Shown one piece after another: positions 10,983-21,366 of a stretch of DNA of 64,000 bases (positions within the stretch are counted from its first letter, which is position 1; every line of letters starts with the position of its first letter). Position numbers and translations under genes: made by a program. Source of the stretch: Sesamum alatum (Eukaryota; Streptophyta; Magnoliopsida; Lamiales; Pedaliaceae). A model generated the notes under the pieces. The model made no database searches. It saw only the letters and a list, made by a program, of their open reading frames with translations, and was not told the DNA's origin. The DNA is taken from NCBI GenBank assembly GCA_034509735.1, contig JACGWO010000006.1:32605141-32669140 (forward strand). The letters run 5' to 3'.

Positions 10983-13672
10983 TATGTATGTGTAGGAGTA
11001 ATCATGTTAAGACAGTTGAGGATATGAATGTATGATCCGGACCTGCTGGGTGTGATGCCGGAGTTTGAGGATGGTGTTACTGCATTTCTTGAATGGCCCA
11101 AGTCTCAGCGTGCATATATGGATGGGGGAAAATTAAGTGTCCGTGTCCAAAGTGCAAAAATGAAAGAGTCAAAAGACCGGACGAGGTAAAGTTTGACTTG
11201 TGTATGAAAGGATTTATGCTGGAGTAATATAATTGGACTTCACATGGCGAGGAGATGGTGTAGGAGTACTTTGATGCATTGACCGCAGCTCCTATGCAGT
11301 AGCAGCAAACTCCAGTCGTTCAGGAAAGGGGTAGTATGCATTGGGTGATGCAGTGCAGATGGATTCGACACAGAGGATGGTTTTCGATGCCGCCATACCG
11401 GCTTTTTGGTCTTCTTATAACCAGGAGGGTGTGCCTGTGATGGTACGAAGTATTGTCCTTCTAATGCCCGGCCTAGTTCATATTACAATAAGGGACCCTA
11501 TGATTATGTGTCTGGGTTGTCAGACCATTTCTTCTTATGTAGGGCATGCTGCCGACCAACCATTATGGAACAACTACACCCGATCTTAGTTGGCGTTAAT
11601 TGCTAGTTTGGTTAATATCAAGACCAAGGGGAGCTTTACGAGCAAACATATGATAAACTGTGCCAGTGGCCTGATCCCGCAATCACACTCCCCCCCTCGA
11701 TTACTACAATACGAAGAAATTGATAAGACACTTGGGTTTACCTGTTGAGAAAATTCATGCGTGTAAAAGAGGTGGTTGCATGCTATACTGGAAGGACGAC
11801 ATTGATCTAGAGTACTGCAAGTTTTGTGGAGAAGCTAGGTACAAGCCGACTAGGGGGAGAAATCCTAGACGCAAGAAATCTCTATATGCCATTTTTAGGT
11901 ATCTATCGCATACCCCTCGACTGCAGAGGTTGTATGCTTCAGAAGCGACTGCCGAGCACATGACGGTATTCCAACCATCAGACGGAGAAGGGATCCATGC
12001 GTCATCCGCCTGATGCAGAGGCTTGGAGATATTTTGACCGGACATTCCCGATTTTGCAGCTGAGCTCCGTAATGTTAGACTGGGGCTGTGCATGAATGGG
12101 TTTGCACCGCACAGGCAGTATGGTAAAACTTACTCATGTTGGCCCGTTATCCTTACATCGTACAATCTTCCACTAGGAATGTGCACGAAGTTTGAGTATA
12201 TGTTCCTGATGATGGTGATCCCTGCCCCTTTCAATCCCAAACATCTGATCGATGTGTACCTGGAGCCGTTGATCGAGGAGTTGCAAAATTTATGGCATAT
12301 GGGTGTACGGACGCAAGACACTGCGACGAACCACGCATTCATGATGCGCGCCACATTAATATGGATAGTGAAGTACCAACCTGCTTATGGGGTGGCGTTT
12401 GGACAGAGTACGGCCAGTGTCATGCGTTGTCCAATTTGTTGGAGGACACACGGGCATTCTATTTGTAGCACAGTAGGAAGGCATGCTATTTTGACTACCA
12501 CGGGAAGTTTCTACCCCCGGACCATTCGAACCGCAAGAACAAAAAAAATTTACTAAAATCGAGTGGAAGGGAAGGTTGCACGTTCGAAGCTGACTAGAAA
12601 GCAGATCCGAGCCTGTGTCAATGCGTTTAGTGTTGCAGTCGAACAACCGTTGACTAAACTGGAAGGCTGCAATATTGAGCACAAGTGGACAAAAAAAAAG
12701 CATCTTTTGAGAGCTTGAATGCTGGGGACGCATTTAATACGGCACAATCTTGATGTCATGCACATTGAAAAGAATGTGTTTGATAATATATTCGATACCA
12801 TGATGGACATAAAGGGCAAATCGAAGGACAATTTGAAAGCACGGAAGGATCTGAAAATCATAAGTAATCGGCCAGAGCTTGAGGAGGACGAAAGGAGACC
12901 GAACGTGATGCCCAAAGCTATATATACACCGACGAAGGACCAAAAGAAGAGGATATATGAGTGGATTCATTATCTTAGGTTTCCTGATGGATACGCATCT
13001 AACCTGTTCCGATTTCGATTGTCATGTATTTAAGTAGAAGTTGATTTCGATTGCATTCCGTGAAATGCTTCCTGAGCATGTGTGGAGCACGTTGACGGAA
13101 ATGAGAATTCTATTCCAGATCCTACGCTCGACCACACTAGATATCACCAAGGTAAAAGAATTAGAAGACAGTGTAGCCGTCATCATGTGCAACCTCGAGA
13201 AAATATTTCCTTATTGTTTCGACTCTGCCATATGAGGCGCGTGTTGGGGGTCGTGCAATACATGTGGATGTACCCATTTGAGATGTATCTATACGAGAAA
13301 ATTTAGTTTATATATATTATTTTGGTGTCATCCATATTTTAATAAATATTTGTACGAAAAGATCCCTCCGCGATTTGAAGAACAAGGTGAAAAACAAAGC
13401 ACACGTCGAGATGTCAATTGTGGAGGCATACATTGTCGAAGAAAATGGGTTTTTCACTTTCCACTATTTCAAACCGCACATACTTTGCAAGTGAAGCAGA
13501 CCCGGTCAAAACAATGATCTTACGAGCAACGACGATCGAATGCAACGGTCCATTTTCAACCAACCTAATCGAGCAGTAGAGACTCAAAAAAGAGGTGGCT
13601 CAGCAGTGAAGAACTTCACATTATCAAGACGTACGTGTTGTGTAATGGTGAAGTAGTCGTGCCATACTACAA

Positions 13673-13757
13673 GTAAGTGTATAGATACGTATATATAGTC
13701 TAACGATCATGAGAGTTTGAACATGAATATTTATAATTATCATTGTTTCTGAAAAAG
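13673..13757 (+). other. Intron in the CACTA-1 TNP2 gene
   Basis: GTAAGT donor after ...YYK and AG acceptor before SFLNELYEQ. Removing it keeps the reading frame across the junction. Confidence 0.75.
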
Positions 13758-13854
13758 GTCATTCTTGAATGAACTGTACGAGCAACACCATTCAGAGGAC
13801 CCAATAATTGAGCAACTAGTGGCAACTGAATTCAATGATTGGTTCAAATGTCGT

Positions 13855-13932
13855 GTAAGTGTCAATTTCTTATTAATTATTTCAATTAGGTCAATTTCTA
13901 ATAAATTATTTCAATTGCTATTTGAACTGCAG
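13855..13932 (+). other. Intron in the CACTA-1 TNP2 gene
   Basis: GTAAGT donor after WFKCR and CTGCAG acceptor before VKPELNYTDN, in frame. The CACTA-2 copy has no intron at the matching place, where a deletion joins the flanking regions. Confidence 0.8.
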
Positions 13933-14696
13933 GTGAAACCTGAATTGAACTACACGGACAACAAATTATTGAAGTTGCATTATTGGGGTCCCAGGACAGA
14001 AGTGACGACGTTCTCGTGTTACTTCGTGAATGGTTTCAATTTTTACACTGAACGTCACAACATCGGCAAGTCAACTATGAATTGTGGGGTGCGTGAAAAG
14101 CTCATCATATACAGACACGAACAATGACTTCTATGGGATACTCGAAGAGATAATTCAGTTAGATTACTCACTTATTCCGGACATGCACATTGTTTTGTTC
14201 AATTGTTGTTGGGTCGATCCTTTAAGAGGTATGAAGATACACCCTCGTTATCACATCATTGATGTTAATTTCAAAAAGTTGTACCAAAAGAATAAAGCAT
14301 TCATACTGGCGCAACAAGCAGTACAAATCTACTACACGTATTCCCCCAGCATGAAGAGAGACAAAGCTGACTGGAAAGCTATTTGCAAAATCAAGGCACG
14401 AAGAGTAATTGATGACTCGCGATGGACCAAGGTTGCCTATCAAATGGCTGAAGTCATACGTACTCCACAAGTTGGTACTGACAATCAAACGTACGACTTG
14501 CATGATCCAACTGATATACAATTAGTCGTTGGTCTATCCGTAGCACAATAATAGGGAGCAGGTACATCCTGCTCGTCAAAGGGTGAATCTGATGATGAAG
14601 ATGACGGAGATAGCTTTGAGGAGTATGAGACCGAAGAAGAGACTTATTCAGTGTGTAGTGCTTACTTATCTTTCCAATGTGTAGTGAAAAAATCGA

Positions 14697-15662
14697 GGGT
14701 AATTGCGATTTTGGTTCTCAAATAAAGCAACTTACGCAGTTTTGGTCCTCAAACAATTTGAGGTAATTTTGATCCTCAAACTGACATTTTTCTTTTTGAC
14801 ATTATTTTAGTCCAATGCACTCATTTTCACTATTTTTCTTCAAACTTCAACAGAGATAAACCAACAAAAAATAAATGTAAGCAACAAATTTTTTAAATAA
14901 TCTTAACAAAAAAAATTGATAACTGTGGAAAAAGAGTCTCTGGCTAAAAATCTCAATAATTTTTCATTTGAAGTGGAAAAATTGCTATTTTGCTTAACAT
15001 AAAAAGTGAAAGGTTGCTATTTTTCTTAATGGTAAGATGTTCTAGCACTACTTGAAAATATTCGGGAATTAATTTACCTGATTCTTCCTTAGCAATGCAG
15101 ATACTTTCCTTAATAACTACTGTTGTTTTGAGTTAGAGATATCAATTTCATGGTAAAATATGCATGTTGTACAAGATTGACATTCAAAATCAAGAAATGA
15201 TCAACATTTTTCCTTATTTGGTTCTGCTATTTATTAAGAAAATTAATAAATTTTTACTTGTTTTTGTTAAGAAAAACAACAATTGAATGAAAAATTGTTA
15301 AGATTTTTAGCCAGTTTCCACAGTTATCAATTTTTTCGAAAAAATTATTTAGAAATTTATTGCTTAAATTCATCTTCTTCTTTTTTTTAGTTTATTCTCT
15401 CTTGAAGTTTGAAGAAAAATAGGGAAGATGGGTGCATTTAGACTAAAACTTGAAAAATACCACAAAATAGGAGAAAAATAGCAATTTTTTCCATTTTAAA
15501 TGAAATTCCCATTAAGTTTAACGGAAATTCTAACGGAAGGACCAAAAGTGCCAAAAAAAAAAGAAAAATGACAGATTGAGAATCAAAATTGCAACCTCAA
15601 ATTGTTTGAGGACCAAAACTACACGAGTGACTATATTTGAGAACCAAAATTGCAATTATCCC
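14697..15662. mobile_element. MULE-type foldback element nested in CACTA-1, 966 bp
   Basis: Begins GGGTAATTGCGATTTTGG and ends CCAAAATTGCAATTATCCC, with arms that stay complementary far inward (CCTCAAACAATTTGAGG on the left, CCTCAAATTGTTTGAGG on the right). Flanks AAAAATCGA (14688-14696) and AAAAATCGT (15663-15671) form a 9-bp duplication with one mismatch. No coding capacity. Confidence 0.88.
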
Positions 15663-15719
15663 AAAAATCGTAGTTTATACTTTATAATTATATTTTTTGT
15701 TAAAATAAAATAACTTTGA

Positions 15720-17112
15720 AACTGTTCATTGAAGTATGCATTACAATTACCGTTCCTAACTATAGAATACTGAGTGGAAATTCAAAGATAGGAATGGTTT
15801 TTCCAACCTGACAGTTCTAAAACTAGTTGTAACATAATTTCAGTATGGCTCCTTCTGAAAAAGTTGGTGGAAAATTTAAAACTTGGAACGGTTGAAATAT
15901 ATTTTCACCGTTCCAGTTATAGTTTCAAATTTTCAGTTTGGCGCCTTCTGAAAAAATAAGTGGAAAATTTAAAACGTGGAACGGTTGGAATATATTCTAA
16001 GCCTTCCAATTACTATTTCAATTTTCAATTGGCACCTTCTAAAAAAATAGGTGGGAAAATGAAATTACGGAACGATTAATTTGTTTTAAATCGTTCCAGA
16101 TTTAATTTCACGAAACCGTTCCTAACTGTATTCAATAATCGTTCCTATATTAATATTATCAGAAACTGTGCCAAAGTTAATAACTAACCGTTCCAAAGAC
16201 TGTTCCATAAATGTCTATGGTACGTTCCGGTTACAATATCTCAACATCCGTAAGCCGGTTTAACACTAAATTTAAACACATACTAGATTATGAATAAGAT
16301 TTCATATCTAACGGTCTGATTTTCAATCACGTGCCCTGATTGAAGGTTGCATCATTTTGAATCGATAAGATTATGCACCAAATACAATATCTCGATATCT
16401 GCCCACCGAAATTATTCAAAACTTCATCAAATGTATTCTTTTATGTATTCAATTATATCTAACGGTTATCAAATTTTGATAATCTGATTAGGCGTAACAG
16501 TACAAGAATTTAAGCTGCTAGTTTGAACTATGAAATACTAATAAATTTGAATGTACAAATATACTTCATATTGTGAACATGTATCAATCTCACGAAAATT
16601 TTTAAATGTTTTCAGTTGTCCAAATACACAAATTGTATACTCTTATACGCTCATTAATGCGTTCGGTTCGTATTTTTCTTAATTTTTATTTATTTTCTAG
16701 GAAAATGAATTATTGTCTGCAGTATTAGTAGGAACGGTCTATAAACATTATAGGAACGGTTACAACATACAGTTTTATAAACGATGTTGTTTGTACGGTT
16801 AGGAACGGTCATGGTAATCGGTTCTCTAATAAATGATCGTCCCTATGGGTTTCTTAAAAAATATTAATTATTTGGAATTTTGTTAGGAACAGTTGTTTAA
16901 AAGATGGGAACGGTCATTGGAAAAGGCGATGTTTATTACTTGTAGGACCGGTTCGGGGAACGGTAGTTTCTACGGGCACACAAGGTCATGAGTTAAAACA
17001 GTTTCGTTTTTCTGTTCAAAAACGGTGTCGTTCTAGTTCAACACGACATCGCTTTATCACTTTGGAATGGTTGTTGTATTACATTTTGGAACGGTGACCG
17101 TTCCAAAATTTT
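15720..17112. repeat. CACTA-1 internal cluster of GGAACGGT motifs
   Basis: Many copies of GGAACGGT/ACCGTTCC and close variants in both orientations, lying between the two genes rather than at a terminus. The cluster ends in a perfect palindrome (17083-17109) directly upstream of a TATA box. A matching, smaller internal cluster exists in CACTA-2 at 57245-57610. Confidence 0.85.
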
Positions 17113-17121
17113 AGTATAAAT
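17083..17121 (+). promoter_or_regulatory. Operator-like palindrome and TATA box of the second CACTA-1 gene
   Basis: A perfect 13-bp inverted repeat around one central base (arms ATTTTGGAACGGT and ACCGTTCCAAAAT, 17083-17109) lies six bp from TATAAAT (17115-17121). A (CT)14 tract and a Ser/Thr/Ala-rich leader frame follow. CACTA-2 has the same ACCGTTCC-AAAATT-TATAAAT layout on the minus strand at 57237-57262. Confidence 0.7.
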
Positions 17122-17156
17122 TTCACACTTAGCATATTTTTTCCCACTCTTCACTT

Positions 17157-17160
<4 letters not shown>

Positions 17161-17188
<28 letters not shown>
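17161..17188 (+). repeat. (CT)14 microsatellite
   Basis: Pure CT run downstream of the TATA box at 17115, probably in the transcript leader. Confidence 0.97.
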
Positions 17189-17194
<6 letters not shown>

Positions 17195-17199
17195 TATAT

Positions 17200-19760
17200 T
17201 TGGCCCCTCCTACCATTCCGATGCCATCATCCACAGCCTCCACTGCCGCCTGCGCCGCCACCACACCATTGGCTCTCTCTCACTACTCTCTACCTCCCTC
17301 CCTGTTTGCGCCACCATCCACCGCCTCCACCGCCACCGTCCGTGATTTCCAACAAGTAGGCCACCAATTTTTTATTTTTTACTTTTTATATTTCTACTCA
17401 TGAAATTTTGTGTAATTTGCACATATAATGTTTATGAAATAGTTAGTGAATGAATTTTTTGTAATTTTTTTGTCAAATTTTATGAAATTTTCTGATTATG
17501 AAATGGTTAGTGAATGAATATTGTTTGTAATTTTCTGTGAGATTATATGTAATTTTCTTTTATGAAATACATTGTTGTTGATATTGTTGATACTTTTCTG
17601 TAATTATTGTCGATATTGTTTATTAAATATTTGTAAATTTTGTAGATACTTTTTGTTAATTTATATAAATTTTAATAATTTTCTGGAATTACCTGTATTT
17701 CTGTAATATGTATAAATGTGATTATGAGTCTTATGCAACTTTCTGGAATTTTTGTGAATTTTCTGATATTTTTTTGAATTTTCTGGAATTTCTTTGCATT
17801 TTCTGTAAATTTTGAGAATTTTTCTGTTAAGTACAGAAATTAGTGTCAATTCTGAATTTGTATAATTTTTCTTAAGTTTTATGTCAAATCTGTTGGGTTT
17901 AGTACACATTTTAGGAAAATTAATGGCTTTAGTACACATTTTAGAAAAATTGTGTGATTTTAGCCAAATAATAGTAAAAACAAATATAATCCTAGGAAAA
18001 GTATTTATATACATTTACATACTATAAGGATATAGAAAATTATAGGATATAAAGATTTAGAATAAATATAGGAAATTATATTAATTAGGATAATTTAAAA
18101 TTTTCAATAATTAGATTAATTACATAATTATTAGAAAAATTTAGATAATTAGAATAATTATGAAATTTGGAAAAATACCATTATTAAAAAAAATTATTAA
18201 TTATATTTTTTTGTAAAATTCATAAAACTAATATTTTGAATAAATATGTAGATTATATCTAGTAGAGGTCTACCTCCTGGAGGAAGTGGATGAGGCCGCT
18301 GTTGTCGCTATGGCCGCGGTCGTGGCCCATCGGTTCCACCACTGGCAGGTGCTGCTTCTCAGGTTGGGAAAGCAGCATTTCGACCACCCCCACCACCACC
18401 ATCGGCTGAGCCTTCAGCTGCAGATTCGGACGTAGACCCGTCTACTCCTATACCGGCCGCACAGGAGATCGGACCGTCTACTTCCGCACCAGCGGTAGAT
18501 CCAGCCCGTCCGTGGGCTGCACCACTCCCACCACCACCACCTGCACCAGTCCCCCTACCATTAGCGCGCCAGTATATCACCCTAACCTACGCGAGGTACC
18601 ATTTTTTTATTGTCTTGTTATTTTATTGGATTTTTTTTTTTCATAAACACTATCTAATATGTTATTTCAGGGTTGAGCGCATGATACACGAGCGCATCAA
18701 CGCTGTGGTGCGAGGACATTATCCCCACCCTTGGGGATGTTTGCGCCAGGTGCCGCTAGAGCACCAGCACTTCGGGTTCGAGAGCATGAAGGTATTTTAT
18801 TTTAATTTCTATTAATCGTATAAATTTAAATTTTTTGTTCAATATTTTAATAATTTCGTTCTTTTTTTGTGATATTGCACATAACATACTGGTGGGACTG
18901 TGGGGATGAGTCTATGTTCCGCATATTCCACATGTTCGCAAGGAAGTTCATCTGCAAGCGCTTCACTCTCGCCAAACAGTGTCTGGTGAAGCGGTGTGGC
19001 TGGCGAACGAGGTCTAGCGCCAGCTTTAGCTGTATTGGGCTAACGAGGAGTTCAAGAACGAGTCCGCCAAGAACAAAGCCAACTGATCGACCAACCCCAC
19101 GGCAGCATCTATTGTCTACCATGGGGGTTCTTCTTCAGTTGGCATGCACAAGAGCAAGATGATAAATAATTTTATTTTTTTAAAGCTTTTATCAATATTA
19201 AATAAATCTTTGACTAACTGTTCCTTTCTTGTACAAGAGGCACAGCTCGGTCGGCCTATGAAGCAGATGGAGTTATTCTCTAGATGCTACAAGAAGAAGG
19301 CCGACAGCGGCTGGAACGGCCCAAAGGCAGCGAAGGTGGCGGTATGTAATTGTAGTTTAAATTTTTTTTTCCTTTAATCTTTTGCAATTATAATAATATT
19401 TTAGTTTGCTTTGCAGGAGACGTTCCATAAGCTGCTAAAGCATCACCAGCCTCAGGCCACGGTCGATTCTCATGATATTTCTGCCGAATCGGAGGGCTTG
19501 GCGGCGATGACAAGCAGGATCTGTGGTTGGCAGCAGTGGGGGCCCACAGCCTTAGCCAGACCTACACATCTCCACCGCCACCGTCATAGTCGGACATGGA
19601 GGATCGGATGGTCCGACTCGAGACGATGATGGTCGACATGATGACCATGATGAAGTCCATGCAGACCAACACCTCCATTGCCGGCCCGTCACAACCTCTG
19701 ACAGACCCCCGTGCCCCGACGATGCCGACATGGTCTATGACGATGAGGGACGAAGTGTAG
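17200..19760 (+). pseudogene. CACTA-1 second gene, Ptta/En/Spm (Transposase_24) protein
   Basis: Family related to En/Spm TnpA-type proteins, which bind subterminal repeats and help TNP2. A leader exon (17200-17355) is followed by an AT-rich intron. Exon 2 (about 18260-18595) encodes a Gly/Arg-rich start and a Pro/Ala-rich low-complexity region ending ARQYITLTYAR. Exon 3 (18671-18790) has ERINAVVRGHYPHPWG; exon 4 (about 18880-19160) YWWDCGDESMFRIFH and ...GMHKSKM; exon 5 (19240-19341) QLGRPMKQMELFSRCYKKK; exon 6 (19418-19760) ETFHKLLKHHQPQATVDS and a methionine-rich heptad stretch (MVRLETMMVDMMTMMK), likely a coiled coil. Introns have GT...AG ends. An in-frame TGA in exon 2 (about 18290) and frame breaks in exons 4 and 6 suggest a dead copy. 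Its counterpart lies at 54165-55787. Confidence 0.82.
17400..18260 (+). other. AT-rich intron of the second CACTA-1 gene
   Basis: No credible coding sequence. Degenerate TTTTCTGxAATT-like repeats (17650-17830). The corresponding CACTA-2 intron (55800-57030) has the complementary composition (AGAAAATT repeats). Confidence 0.7.
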
Positions 19761-19789
19761 ATTGGGGTTTTTTTAATATTTGTAATTAA

Positions 19790-20020
19790 AATGGAAAATT
19801 TTTTATTAATATTTTTTTTCGTAATTATGCATATTTTTATGTGAATTGCATAACATTATTCAATATTTAATTATTTAACCAAATTAAATCAAATAATAAT
19901 TATTATTTATATAAATAATTATTATTGAAAAAATAATTATTATTATTTATTTATATAAATAATTATTATTGAAAAGTTAAAAAAAAATTAAAAAAAAATA
20001 AATAATAAATAATTTAGGAA
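19790..20020. other. AT-rich tail of CACTA-1
   Basis: Very AT-rich spacer with short TAATAATTATTATT repeats between the second gene and the right subterminal region. No feature beyond low complexity. Confidence 0.6.
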
Positions 20021-20725
20021 TGGTCTTCTGAGCCGTTAGGGATCGCCTAAAATATCGAGTGAACCGTTTCAAACCTGAATCCAACAATGTCGAGGACCGT
20101 TCCTAAAAACCGTTCCACAATTGCATTGAAAATAAGGGACAAAATCGTGCCTAGGTGTATTCCAGGTTAATGACTATATATCATTATTTTCTCCAAATAC
20201 ACATCCTAAAATTGCGCAAAAATAATGTGTTCCAAATAAAGACCAACACCGTTCCTAAGTACATTCTAAAGTTATTTTCAACTAGAGTTCCACATGCCAT
20301 TCCAATATCTATCACCTGGATGAAAAAAATGGTTCCAAAATCTATACCAAAAACAATGGAAAAATGCATCTTTCATACATTAAAATTTATACAAATCGAG
20401 TTGCAAAGTCCATTCCAAATTATGTCAAAAAAATATATATAATCTAACCGTTCTAAATAATAATTGAGTGATCCAAATACACAAATTACATATTTACACG
20501 GACAAACATAATTAGGAACGAAAAAATTGTGCCAAAAAAGGAACGATCACTGCGTAACCATTCCTAAATATTTGGAACACCATGAATTATGATGAAAGGT
20601 CTCCCATTCCGTTACCGTTCTAAATTCAGGTCCAGGTTCATCCAGGGGGTTTTCTTTTACGTTCCTAATCAACAAAAAAAAAAAGGTTCCTAAACCCGTT
20701 ACAATTCCCGTATTTTTTTGTAGTG
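20021..20725. repeat. CACTA-1 right subterminal repeats and TIR
   Basis: Repeated ACCGTTCC, CGTTCCTAA and GGAACG motifs up to the terminus, which reads TACGGGAATTGTAACGGG when taken inward in reverse complement. This is the usual place for TnpA binding in CACTA elements. Confidence 0.85.
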
Positions 20726-21366
20726 AAACTTTTCAAAGAAAAATATTTTCCTAACAGTAAATTTTTGGAAGTCAATAGCAAGAGTCATCATAGTTGGGTT
20801 TGAAAGAACATTATTAAGAGCATTCCTTTTATAAAAGAGTCAATTGCTTGGAATATTGGGAACCACTAAAAAAAATTACTATTGCCTGCGATTTTTTTTG
20901 GTTATGGACTAAATTATGGTAAATAACTATTATTAATCATGATTAAATAAAAATCGATGCGAAAAGTTAATTTATCTACCATAAAGCTATTTTTGCCATG
21001 GTTATGAGCCATGACAAATGTGTTTTGCCATGACAAATGTATTAGCTACACCTGCAAAAACCATTTCCAACAACCGTTGCATGGACATGGTCATTGACTT
21101 TTTACAACAACTATTTATTTTTAATCCTGACAATCAGCTATGATTAGATGTTACATTTCTTGCAGGGAACAGAATGTTGTTAGCTTTTATTATGACAAAT
21201 GGTTAGGGAATTTATGCTTTAAAAGACAAAATTACATCCCAACCGAAAAATTACATCTAAACCAGTCAACTTTTGCCACCCATATTTCCCTTTTTGGAAT
21301 TCAAAAATCCTTAGCAGATATTTGCCACTTTAAAAATGTTCATCTTATTAGAGTTGTACCCATCTT
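20726..21366 (+). pseudogene. LINE linker between RT and zf-RVT (split by a CACTA MITE)
   Basis: Resumes the LINE exactly after CACTA-1. The reading KLFKEKYFPNSKFLEV (from 20729) is the plant-LINE KAKYFP block, followed by SIAWNIGN (the WRIGNG block). After the MITE at 20864-21167, VVSFYYDKWLG (about 21178-21210) follows as in intact elements (SFWxDxWLG), then YIPTEKLHLNQSTF to about 21366. One frameshift is needed at the MITE join. This block supports the nesting model because its two halves meet only when the MITE is removed. Confidence 0.82.
20864..21167. mobile_element. Non-autonomous CACTA MITE, 304 bp
   Basis: Starts CACTAAAAAAAATTACT and ends TTTCTTGCAGGG (degraded TGTAGTG). AAC flanks it on both sides (20861-20863 and 21168-21170). 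The interior matches the MITE at 7112-7427, including the AACCGTTGC-type and AGCCATG motifs. Confidence 0.85.

Larger units (their letters stand above)
11028..14655 (+). pseudogene. CACTA-1 TNP2-like transposase (Transposase_21 family), broken
   Basis: DDE-type transposase that would cut CACTA ends. The start MYDPDLLGVMPEFEDGV at 11028 matches the start in CACTA-2. Order: N-terminal zinc-finger-like segment with DLCMKGFML (about 11200); DQPLW near 11560; CMLYWKDDIDLEYCKFCG (11777-11830); the core FAPHRQYGKTYSCWPVIL (12101-12154) and PKHLIDVYLEPLIEELQ; then HNLDVMHIEKNVFDN (12743-12787). The DUF4218 part (LPEHVWSTLTE) begins near 13060. The C-terminal DUF4216 part follows two introns and holds MNCGVCVKSSSYTDT, LIPDMHIVLFNCCWVDP and SRWTKVAYQMAEV, ending in an acidic tail (DDEDDGDSFEEYETEEE). 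At least eight stops or frameshifts (for example 11226, 11588, about 12012, 12555) make it non-functional. Confidence 0.92.
10126..20725 (+). mobile_element. CACTA-1: En/Spm transposon, 10.6 kb
   Basis: The right end reads TTTTTTTGTAGTG at 20713-20725 and is followed by AAA (20726-20728); AAA also precedes the left end (10123-10125), a 3-bp duplication. Removing the element rejoins the LINE reading. The left end is degraded: it begins CAAAATTGAG rather than CACTACAAAAA, but a few bases in it matches the right TIR (CGCGAATTGTTACG against CGGGAATTGTAACG). It holds a TNP2-like gene, a Ptta/En/Spm gene, three GGAACGGT motif clusters and a nested foldback element. Both genes are damaged. Confidence 0.92.

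Noticed and set aside
12356..12915. Two minus-strand frames of 120-125 residues in CACTA-1
   Set aside because: Antisense of the TNP2 core; no independent motif.
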